Part shown: positions 1 through 5,288 of the stretch, one piece after another
How positions within the stretch are numbered: the stretch's first letter is position 1
Layout: each line of letters opens with the position of its first letter
Assembly: GCA_031288745.1 (NCBI GenBank)
Contig: JAITQT010000327.1
Coordinates: 1-5,363 of the forward strand
DNA from: Deltaproteobacteria bacterium
Lineage (GTDB): Bacteria; Desulfobacterota; Desulfarculia; Adiutricales; Adiutricaceae
Reading direction: 5' to 3'
DNA: 5,363 nucleotides
Made by a program: the position numbers and the translations under genes
Notes under the pieces: generated by a model
Told to the model about the DNA's origin: nothing
The model's database searches: none
What the model saw: only the letters and a program-made list of their open reading frames with translations

Positions 1-117
1 CTATAGGGAGCTACATTGTTGCGGTATGTGTCGTCCCTTTCAATTGGCTTGGTACCCCCTTGGTACCCCAACGTTCTCTCTTGTGAACGGGCCCTTAAAC
101 GTTCACATTTGTGAACG
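1..117. repeat. Left arm of a long inverted repeat flanking the regulator
   Basis: Read on the plus strand, this stretch matches the reverse complement of 3101-3206 at about 97 of 106 aligned positions, plus one 11-nt indel. The innermost 37 nt (81-117) are identical in the two arms. The arm begins with CTATAGGG and ends inside a dyad; similarity stops right after 117. The indel is a tandem duplication of TTGGTACCCC(C) at 49-69 that is present only here. The arm starts at base 1, so it may extend outside the window. Arms of about 106-117 bp are longer than most simple IS termini. They could be ends of a non-autonomous transposon, an invertible-segment boundary, or a dispersed regulatory repeat. 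The repeat itself is directly seen; its role is unknown. Confidence 0.9.
72..117. promoter_or_regulatory. Tandem 18-bp dyads (operator-like) in the left repeat arm
   Basis: Two palindromic sites lie in tandem, 28 bp centre to centre. The outer site (72-89) reads CGTTCTCTCTTGTGAACG. The inner site (100-117) reads CGTTCACATTTGTGAACG, with eight perfectly symmetric bases on each side of a 2-bp core. Symmetric pairs of this size are typical binding sites for dimeric DNA-binding proteins, including operators, EBP upstream activating sites and some transposase sites. The same pair is preserved in the right arm, which argues for function or recent duplication. No convincing sigma-54 promoter (GG and GC dinucleotides ten bases apart in the right context) lies beside it. 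The binding protein is not known. Confidence 0.55.
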
Positions 118-171
118 GAAACGCTTAAAACCACCTCTTAGGCAAGAGTTTTAGCTTTTCTTCTTTACTTA

Positions 172-251
172 CCTTGTCCTTCCTAAATCCCCAGCAGCAA
201 CCCCGAAAGTGGTTTTGCTTCTGGGGGTTTAAGAAGGGTAAGGTTTTTTTT
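172..251 (+). terminator. Very long hairpin followed by T8 (terminator-like)
   Basis: Bases 172-200 pair with 215-243 along 29 positions. There are only two mismatches (183/232 and 195/220) and three G-U pairs, with a further short CC/GG stem around a GAAAGT loop. Eight T residues follow at once (244-251), so the plus-strand reading has the layout of an intrinsic terminator. The arms are much longer than in ordinary terminators, and no plus-strand gene precedes it in this window. It could end a transcript entering from the left, or be a structural part of a mobile element or small RNA. Read on the minus strand it lacks a T tract, so it is unlikely to terminate the regulator. Confidence 0.6.
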
Positions 252-366
252 GAGGCTAAGTGGGCAAGTGAGGGAATATTGGCCATGAACTAATTGCGGA
301 CCACTCAAAAACTAGAAAGGTATAACGTCAACTTAAAGCCAGACGTCATGGGTAGTAATAAACTAT

Positions 367-439
367 CGGTCCGTCTGGTACCGAATGGCACCGGGTTGTG
401 TGGGAGGATGGCGTGGGGTAAACCCGCCTCCTACCTGAT
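367..439 (+). ncRNA. Possible 3' end of a degraded group II intron (domains V-VI)
   Basis: Bases 367-400 resemble the domain V type found in some bacterial introns (CCGCC...GTACCGAACGG...GGTGGTGTGAG). Here it reads CCGTC, then GGTACCGAATGGCAC, then GGGTTGTGTGGGAGG. Bases 403-436 form a domain VI-like hairpin capped by GTAA between GGG and CCC. The end, TCCTACCTGAT, resembles the usual TCCTACTCGAT intron end. The base where the catalytic AGC or AAC triad would start is changed, and no domain I to IV sequence is recognised upstream, so this would be a dead 3' fragment. The DNA right after it (444 on) belongs to a transposon-like end, as if an intron had inserted there. The comparison is from memory of intron consensus sequences, so confidence is moderate to low. 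Confidence 0.35.
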
Positions 440-443
440 GTTT

Positions 444-531
444 ATTAAAGGCAACCTTACAGCGTATATAGAATGCGCAGCCAAAATTTCAAGGCGCGGA
501 AGGTCCCCTGGAAAGGCTTAAGAACGGTTAC
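444..531 (+). repeat. Transposon-like end, copy 1, terminating in GAACGGTTAC
   Basis: This stretch is about 80% identical to 4986-5069. Shared blocks include ATTAAA.GCAACC, CAGCGTAT, AGAATGCGC, AAAAT..CAA.GCGCGG and the terminal GAACGGTTAC. Similarity between the two copies ends at the same base, C531 and C5069, as expected for the outer end of a mobile element. The reverse complement starts GTAACCGTTC, which recalls the GTAA-starting termini of IS66-type elements; that family link is a suggestion only. A 75-codon plus-strand reading frame (294-521) runs through this repeat and the intron-like segment. I regard it as chance, because the second copy does not keep the frame open. Confidence 0.55.
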
Positions 532-606
532 GTAAATCCTGAGACACTTTCCTCGCTATCATCATCTGTTTCAGAACCAAAGGGTAAGGCTGCCATGAAA
601 AGGGTA

Positions 607-2778
607 TTAGTTGATACTTGAAGAGTGGAAATGGGGATCGGAGGGCTTATTGATGCTATACTTTTTCATCTTAGCGTAGAAAGTGTTGCGGCCGATGCCG
701 AGGGATTTGGCTGCTTTAGATATATTGTAATTGCTTTCGACTAAAGCTTGTAAGATAACCTGCTTTTCAGTGGCGGCTAAGGGGTTTATTTTGCTTTCTG
801 CCGAACTAGGGTGAACTTCCCCTTTGTTAGGGCCCGAGTGCCAGGCGTTGACGGAGAGGCTATCGCTTGACTTTTCTCTTGCGGTAAGATAAGCCAAATC
901 GGAGCCTTCTGTCGGGGGCCAGATAAAACTAGGTAAGTGTTCTGGTCCAATTTGGGAGAAAGGAACGAGATAATATTGATTGCAGGCGTATTCTAGGGCG
1001 TTTACTAGCGATCGAACGTTACCCGGCCAATTATGATTATAAAATATCTCTTTGGTCTCAGGCCCCAAAGATAAAGGCGGTAGGCACAGTTCGCTTAAGA
1101 GCCTAGTCAGATGATATTCGGCGATTGGCAATATGTCGTCGGGCCTATCTCTGAGCGGGGGGAGGTGGATGACCATGACGTTTAGCCTATGAAACAAATC
1201 CTCCCTAAAGGCCCCGCGTTCGACCTCAAAAGCTAAATCTCGATTAGTGGCGGCCACTACTTTAACATTTACGGGGATAGTTTGATTGCCGCCCACGCGG
1301 GTAACAGTGCGCTCTTCTAAGATCCTAAGTAGATTAACCTGCTGTCTAAGAGGAAGTTCGCCAATCTCGTCGAGAAAGAGGACCCCGCCGTCGGCTTGCT
1401 CGAAAACACCTGGGCGGCCCTTGCGATCAGCCCCGGTGAAAGAGCCTGGGGCGTAGCCGAAAAGTTCGCTTTGAATGAGCGATTCCGTCAGGGCCCCACA
1501 GTTTACGGCCACAAAGGGAGCCTTCCAGCGAGGCCCTTGGGCGTGGATAGCCCTGGCCACCCTTTCTTTACCTGTGCCGCTCTCTCCGGTTAAAAGGACG
1601 GTTGAAGTCGTCTGAGCGAAGGCCTTGACGTGGCTGCGGATTTTAACTGTGCCGGGAGAGTCGCCCAAAAAGGACCAAGCTGGCTCTAAATCTTGCCTCT
1701 TGGGTCTTTCGCTTAAAGCCCTGGCCGCTTGGCTCATAGAGGAGGTAGTAGCGTCAGGATTCATGACGTTTAAAAGTAAACCTAGCCATAAGCCAGCCGG
1801 AGACCATAGTTGTTTTACTTCGGCCACCACTATGGGCGCGGTCCTGGTTTTAACGTAGATTTTGTTAGGAGAAAGGGAGCATTGGGAGGGGGGAGTAAGC
1901 TTTAAAGAGCCTAAATCGAAGACCTCGTCGGCTCTGCGGCCGTAAATGTTTCCAGTCCTACGGCCTAAGATGACCTGGGCCTGCGTATCTACCCCGCAAA
2001 TAGTGCCGCTGGCTTCAACTACCACCAGAGCCCCAGCATCTTCATCTAGCTGACCTAAGATGGCCGTGGGCCAACCGCGCATAGCCTTAGCGTGAGTTTG
2101 AAGTAAGATGCGCTCAAAAAAGCGGGCCGCGCCGATAACCAATTCAAGGTTTTTGGAGTGGTCCTCATCTAAAGGGCTAGTTAAATTGACGCAGCCCATC
2201 ACTAGACCTGAAGGCGAAAAGAAAGGGGCGGCTGTGCAGCGCAATTGGTGATGGCAAGATTGGTAATGTTCTCTACCAAAGACTTGTAGCGGGATGCCCT
2301 CAAACAATGCAGTCCCAACGGCGTTAGTACCTACGCTAGCTTCAGACCAGTTGCTGCCGGGGAATAAGCCACTACACTCAATACGATTAAGCACTTTTAA
2401 GGCCCCGTCGCGGTAAACAATGTTACCGTTGACGTCGGAGATGACTAAGACGTGGTTGCGCTCAACTATCATTTCGGACATGGAGGGGCTAAGTCTATCG
2501 GCGAGGGTTAAGATGATTTCTTTATCAAAGGATTCGAATAGTTCGTTGGTTACGGAGAGTTCAGGGGCAAAAGGGTCGACGTTAAGTTCGGAGCTGCGTT
2601 TCCAGGAGTTAAGTACAATCTGATCTATGTTGGGCGAGAGGTTTTTTTTGTCAATAAAATCTCTCCAAGTTTGGTAATCAAGATTCGAGCCCCCTCGCCG
2701 AATGGTGAGGTTTTTAAGGCCGCTTTCCCAAGATTCCAAAGCCCAGGGGTAATACTTACAGCTGTCGTCCGAATTCAT
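607..2778 (-). CDS. Sigma-54-dependent transcriptional activator, AcoR/DhaR type (GAF, AAA+, Fis-type HTH)
   Basis: This 723-aa protein activates transcription by sigma-54 RNA polymerase in the cytoplasm, using ATP hydrolysis. From the Met at 2778: an N-terminal segment with NSW at 57-59 and DP at 68-69; a GAF domain at about 107-227 with the AcoR-like GTNAVGTAL at 150-158; a weak PAS-like stretch at about 245-291. The AAA+ domain follows with Walker A GESGTGKE (398-405), GSFTGA (445-450, usually GAFTGA), Walker B GGVLFLDE (464-471), sensor I ATNRDL (510-515), arginine-finger candidates R525 and R531, and WPGNVR (584-589). A Fis-type helix-turn-helix occupies 671-707. The GAF domain presumably senses a small molecule; the ligand is not readable. 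Relatives usually sit beside the operon they control, such as acetoin or glycerol dehydrogenase genes, but no such genes are here. This start has AGGA six bases upstream. An ATG at 2877 would add 33 basic residues but has a poor ribosome site. The frame is intact. Confidence 0.93.
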   Translation of the reverse strand: MNSDDSCKYYPWALESWESGLKNLTIRRGGSNLDYQTWRDFIDKKNLSPNIDQIVLNSWKRSSELNVDPFAPELSVTNELFESFDKEIILTLADRLSPSMSEMIVERNHVLVISDVNGNIVYRDGALKVLNRIECSGLFPGSNWSEASVGTNAVGTALFEGIPLQVFGREHYQSCHHQLRCTAAPFFSPSGLVMGCVNLTSPLDEDHSKNLELVIGAARFFERILLQTHAKAMRGWPTAILGQLDEDAGALVVVEASGTICGVDTQAQVILGRRTGNIYGRRADEVFDLGSLKLTPPSQCSLSPNKIYVKTRTAPIVVAEVKQLWSPAGLWLGLLLNVMNPDATTSSMSQAARALSERPKRQDLEPAWSFLGDSPGTVKIRSHVKAFAQTTSTVLLTGESGTGKERVARAIHAQGPRWKAPFVAVNCGALTESLIQSELFGYAPGSFTGADRKGRPGVFEQADGGVLFLDEIGELPLRQQVNLLRILEERTVTRVGGNQTIPVNVKVVAATNRDLAFEVERGAFREDLFHRLNVMVIHLPPLRDRPDDILPIAEYHLTRLLSELCLPPLSLGPETKEIFYNHNWPGNVRSLVNALEYACNQYYLVPFSQIGPEHLPSFIWPPTEGSDLAYLTAREKSSDSLSVNAWHSGPNKGEVHPSSAESKINPLAATEKQVILQALVESNYNISKAAKSLGIGRNTFYAKMKKYSINKPSDPHFHSSSIN

Positions 2779-2784
2779 CTTTTT

Positions 2785-2788
2785 TCCT
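2785..2788 (-). promoter_or_regulatory. Shine-Dalgarno AGGA that favours the internal start at 2778
   Basis: On the minus strand AGGA is followed by AAAAAG and then ATG, a spacing of six bases, which is near ideal. The upstream ATG at 2877 is preceded only by TAGGCGACGGCTATGG, with a weak GG-containing match at a poor distance. This is the main reason for choosing the shorter protein. The family's conserved N-terminal segment also begins well after this Met, so nothing recognisable is lost. Confidence 0.6.
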
Positions 2789-2877
2789 GCCAGGAGCCGC
2801 CAGTAGCCCCCAGGCTTTTTTAGCCAGGAGTACTGTGGCGATCTTCTCTTTAATCTGAAAAGACGCGAAAATTCCAT

Positions 2878-3100
2878 CCATAGCCGTCGCCTACAAAAGG
2901 GCCACGGTTATGAAGTGGATGGAGTTAAACCCCTTGAAAAAACGCCCTTACGGGGCTGCAAAACGTTCATCTAGGTAATGTTGCTAACCGGCTTTATGGC
3001 TCATCACCCATACTGTTTCGTACTTACCCTGTCGTTTGTCTGCAACCCGAGATTTAAGAGGGCGAGATCATTGGAGGTACGGAGGCGCAGGTCTTGTGTA
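2878..3100 (-). other. Leader region of the regulator gene, no clear promoter
   Basis: These 223 bases separate the longest possible start of the regulator from the right inverted-repeat arm. I see no good sigma-54 site on the minus strand. The best sigma-70 attempt is TTGCAG, 17 bases, TACGAA, which is weak. A short GCCC/GGGC stem followed by six T (2937-2956, minus strand) could pause transcription, but the stem has only four pairs. The regulator could be transcribed from within or beyond the repeat arm at 3101-3206. Confidence 0.4.
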
Positions 3101-3146
3101 CGTTCACAAATGTGAACGTTTAAGGGCCCGTTCACAATAGAGAACG
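3101..3146. promoter_or_regulatory. Tandem 18-bp dyads (operator-like) in the right repeat arm
   Basis: The inner dyad (3101-3118) is identical to that of the left arm. The outer one (3129-3146, CGTTCACAATAGAGAACG) differs from its left counterpart by one central base. Spacing is again 28 bp centre to centre. The pair lies about 320-370 bp upstream of the regulator's start codon, which allows autoregulation, but that is inference. No gene lies immediately to the right that it could control. Confidence 0.55.
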
Positions 3147-3206
3147 CTGCGGTGCCAAGCCTATTGAAAGGGACGACACATCACGCAGCAATGTAGCCCC
3201 CTATAG
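3101..3206. repeat. Right arm of the long inverted repeat
   Basis: This is the reverse complement of 1-117 with about nine substitutions, and it lacks the 11-nt duplication found on the left. The two dyads are at its inner (left) edge and the CTATAG end is at its outer (right) edge, so the arms face each other in mirror image around the regulator. The base composition changes to AT-rich just past the outer edge, consistent with an element boundary near 3206. Confidence 0.9.
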
Positions 3207-3219
3207 GAGCTTAGTAATT

Positions 3220-3345
3220 TTAACATTAATCGTAGCGCAAAAAGTCCCCTTTATCAATCCTTAAATTTGTAACATAGCAAAATTACTAGTTAATTTTTTA
3301 TACTATTTTGATTTTAATAGGTTTTTGCGCTTCGATCAACATTAA
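3220..3345. repeat. 126-bp AT-rich module with 24-bp inverted ends
   Basis: TTAACATTAATCGTAGCGCA followed by AAAA (3220-3243) is matched in reverse complement by 3322-3345 at 20 of 24 positions. The best part is (G/T)ATCG.AGCGCAAAAA. The interior is AT-rich and has no reading frame. It may be a miniature inverted-repeat element or an imperfect palindrome; it starts only 14 bp beyond the right arm of the long repeat. No other copy is present in the window. Confidence 0.45.
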
Positions 3346-4020
3346 TCCAAGTTAAAATATATGGTTGGAGCAGAGAGCTAAGTAGAAACCTCAAAAGAAC
3401 TAATGTTAAGCTCTTAAGGGTAGGCTAAAACTTAATTCCAACTCGAAAGTCGCTACCAGCCGCAACGTGGGGAAAAAAGACTAGGTGAACGGTTACCAGG
3501 TCTTTAACCTAATAACAACATAGCTCACTTAACTCAAACTTACCCTAGTCAACCGAAGGCATCTACGAGCTTCCACCCTTTAGAGGGTGGTTGGCCTTCA
3601 TAGCCGACCCTCCTCCTCGTCTGCCGAGGGTGGATAAGAGCGTCTTTGCCCGGCTAGGAAAAAACGCAAAAAAAAAAGAAGTTTTCCTTATAAGTACAGC
3701 TAAAAAGAATTGACTTAGAAGTTTTCTTAATTTTTTTTAAATTTAAGGTCAGTTCTTGAGGTTCGTTTTAAGGCCCAAGAAAAATTCGTAGGTCAAAGAG
3801 CGCCAGGCGATTGACTAAAAAAAGCTAAGAAACCATGACCCTCAAAACGAGGTTTGTTTAGTCAAAAATTTAAAAGAGCTCTTAGATTTTGTATATATTA
3901 TATGAGTTTTAGGTTTAAAAATCAAGGCTGGGTTAGCCTAGGATCGTAGTTAAAGATAGTTAAAATTATATAATAATAGCACTAAGAAGAGTTTTTTACT
4001 GAAATTTAAGATAATTTGTT
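3346..4020. other. AT-rich stretch without a gene
   Basis: No credible coding frame or tRNA is seen. Notable points are GTGAACGGTTAC at 3485-3496, the same terminus that closes the repeats at 531 and 5069 but with unrelated flanking sequence; the hairpin cluster at 3573-3631; an A10 run at 3668-3677; two direct copies of AGAAGTTTTC 40 bp apart (3677 and 3717); and a 9-bp inverted pair TTGACTAAA/TTTAGTCAA around 3812-3865. Nothing ties these to a gene. Confidence 0.5.
3573..3631. other. Cluster of three GC-rich hairpins in AT-rich DNA
   Basis: CCACCCT-TTAG-AGGGTGG is a perfect 7-bp stem (3573-3590). GGC/GCC forms a small second hairpin (3593-3605). ACCCTC (3607-3612) pairs with GAGGGT (3626-3631). 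Closely spaced hairpins with a TTTAG loop resemble the subterminal hairpins at ends of IS200/IS605-type elements and their associated guide RNAs, but no tnpA or tnpB gene is present. The structure is directly seen; the assignment to that family is a weak inference. Confidence 0.35.
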
Positions 4021-4813
4021 GTGGGCCGTGGAATGGTGCATTCGCTTAGTGAGGTAAAACTACTCGCCCGGCAACTTTTACTGATGTTCCAGCCGGTAGC
4101 AATCCCATACTATGTGGAGGTAACAAAATGTCGTGAGCATGGGATGTAAAGTCCTCTCTTAGGAGGGCCGCGAGGGTGTAGGTTATAACGTGAGTGAACG
4201 CTGAATAGGCCTCGAAATGTTAGTTACGAGAGTGACCCACCAATATATATGGCAAGGCTGCTGTTCGATAGGTAAATAAAAGGTTAACGTCACAGGATTA
4301 TAAGACGTGAAAATCAGCAGATAAAGCCTGTCGAGTCCGCTGGGGGAATAACAATGGCCTGCACATAAGGTGCGAATGTGGTAACACGGGAGAACCGCAA
4401 AGGTTGCGCTTTGATAGGGGAGTAAAACCAGTTTCCGGCGACTAACAGGCCGTCTCTCTATGGGGAGTCGGATAGGGGAGTAGTACTGAAGATACCGCTA
4501 ATCACTGTGGTGGGAAGGGCCCTTAACCCAGAACAGGTCATGAAAGAGGGAAAGGACGCAATAGTGAATAGGCCTATAACGTTGCTAAATAAAGTTCAGA
4601 GATTGAGGAAGTGGCTATAATTTATTGCGAAGGTTAGAGCAGGTGAGCAGGCGATAGGGAGTATCCAATGCATATTTAAATCTTAGAATGAAAAGCCTTT
4701 CCGTGGGCGGTGCGAAGGTCTGGGTGAAAGCCGGGTGTGGTAACTCCGTAGGCCCGGTTTGAAGGGGGGGCTGGAAGCGGGGTGAAAGTCATCGCGACAG
4801 TGCTCTACCCTAC
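4021..4813 (+). ncRNA. ORF-less group II intron, about 793 nt, chloroplast-like (IIB) style
   Basis: This looks like a self-splicing ribozyme retroelement whose protein gene has been lost. Domain V is clear at 4728-4760. AGCCGGG (4729-4735) pairs with CCCGGTT (4753-4759), which includes the catalytic AGC triad with its G-U pair. There is a two-base GG bulge at 4751-4752 and an inner 5-bp stem. Domain VI follows and the element ends GCTCTACCCTAC, matching the usual end with a bulged A before CCC. The 5' end is placed at GTGGG (consensus GTGYG). Upstream blocks such as GTCGGATAGGG...AGTACTGAAG and GTGGTGGGAAGGGCCC are typical of domains II-III in this intron class. Domain IV holds only a short stub of the reverse transcriptase gene. 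If still mobile it would need a maturase supplied in trans. It sits in non-coding AT-rich DNA. Class and exact 5' end are inferred. Confidence 0.75.
4540..4620 (+). pseudogene. 26-codon stub of the intron-encoded reverse transcriptase/maturase
   Basis: An ATG at 4540 opens 26 codons that include NRPITLLNKVQRLRKWL before TAA at 4618. The segment resembles the extreme N-terminus of group II intron-encoded proteins, where a N.P.T.L.KVQRL motif leads into the reverse transcriptase domain. Its place inside the intron's domain IV is where that gene normally starts. All catalytic parts of the protein are absent: after the stop only about 100 nt separate it from the domain V region. The likely cause is an internal deletion of roughly 1.5 kb or more. 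Identity rests on a short match and on position. Confidence 0.4.
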
Positions 4814-4859
4814 TAAAATTATTCTTTAATTAATTTTAAAAATTTAAATACGATATATT

Positions 4860-4874
4860 GTGCGCTGTGGAAAG
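4860..4874 (+). other. Second group II intron-like 5' end
   Basis: GTGCGCTGTGGAAAG matches the intron start at 4021 (GTGGGCCGTGGAATG) at 12 of 15 positions. Both are preceded by an AAATTTAA block 19-20 bases upstream. GTGCG fits the intron 5' consensus even better than the first copy. Similarity stops where the GTAAC terminus of the neighbouring miniature element starts, as if that element interrupted or truncated a second intron copy. The match is short, so this is tentative. Confidence 0.35.
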
Positions 4875-5069
4875 GTAACTGTTCACAAGGCCCCTTCAAG
4901 ACCTTGTTTGCCTCTTCCCGCTCAAATGAACAAAGGCTTATATATGGGCTATTAGTTGGCATTGCCCTAGCAATTTGAAAAATACATTAAAAGCAACCAC
5001 AGCGTATAGAATGCGCTTCTAAAATCACAAAGCGCGGCAGGCCTTCTGGGAGGGCTGGTGAACGGTTAC
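4875..5069 (+). mobile_element. 195-bp miniature inverted-repeat element (IS66-like termini?)
   Basis: The left end GTAACTGTTCAC (4875-4886) is the reverse complement of the right end GTGAACGGTTAC (5058-5069) except for one base, and weaker similarity continues a few bases inward. The right 84 bp are about 80% identical to 444-531, showing a repeated sequence whose copies end at the same base. There is no reading frame long enough for a transposase, so it would be non-autonomous. No 8-bp target duplication is seen at the flanks (GTGGAAAG against GATAGCGA). The GTAA-type ends suggest IS66 relatives, but this is from memory and unproven. Confidence 0.45.
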
Positions 5070-5237
5070 GATAGCGACAGGATAAACCAGCACGACATAA
5101 GAGAGGAAGAATCTCTATGAGTAAAGCTTAGTTAGCGAGTCAGCCCCGGGTCTTGTATAGTCATCCGTGAGGGTGTGAGAGCTTTCGGAATTGTGTGGAT
5201 CTTTGTTCTGGGAGCAAGTTGAACCGCCAAGTGGTAC
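5070..5237 (+). other. Non-coding stretch with a broken domain V-like motif
   Basis: No gene is visible. GTTGAACCGCCAAGTGGTAC (5218-5237) matches the 5' half of domain V in one class of bacterial group II introns. The 3' half that should follow is missing and a long hairpin takes its place. Upstream there is GTGAGGGTGTGAGAGCTTTC, which is of the general style of the sequence between an intron's protein gene and domain V. I read it as possible remains of another intron, with low confidence. Confidence 0.25.
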
Positions 5238-5288
5238 ATGGCATCTAAGAGGCTCTTTAGCGTAACTAAAGAGCCTCTTAGGTGCCAT
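5238..5288. repeat. Near-perfect 23-bp hairpin
   Basis: ATGGCATCTAAGAGGCTCTT and the next three bases (5238-5260) pair with 5266-5288 around a CGTAA loop. There is one T-G pair and no mismatch. The pairing is equally good on either strand, but neither side is followed by a T tract, so it is not a standard intrinsic terminator. The flanks are AT-rich. It may be a REP-like or miniature palindromic element. DNA from 5289 to the end of the window is AT-rich and shows nothing further. Confidence 0.85.

Noticed and set aside
135..152. Small hairpin CTCTT/AAGAG followed by TTTT
   Set aside because: A five-pair AT-rich stem with a short T run is too weak to support on its own.
294..521. 75-codon open frame on the plus strand
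   Set aside because: It spans an intron-like structural segment and a transposon-like repeat, its protein has no recognisable motif, it has no good ribosome site, and the second copy of the repeat does not keep the frame.
1396..2623. Three plus-strand open frames (1396-1593, 1625-1858, 2420-2623)
   Set aside because: They lie entirely opposite the regulator gene, whose conserved motifs fix the real frame.
2937..2956. Attenuator-like stem with six T in the regulator leader (minus strand)
   Set aside because: The stem has only four base pairs with a five-base loop, too weak to call a terminator.
3135..3165. TTGGCACC-type sigma-54 promoter candidate in the right repeat arm (minus strand)
   Set aside because: The -24-like TGGCAC is present, but there is no GC dinucleotide at the required ten-base distance and no TTGC element.
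3700..3760. Imperfect inverted repeat AAGAATTGAC / GTCAGTTCTT around a T-rich centre
   Set aside because: It is short and AT-rich, with gaps in the pairing, so it could be chance in this low-complexity DNA.
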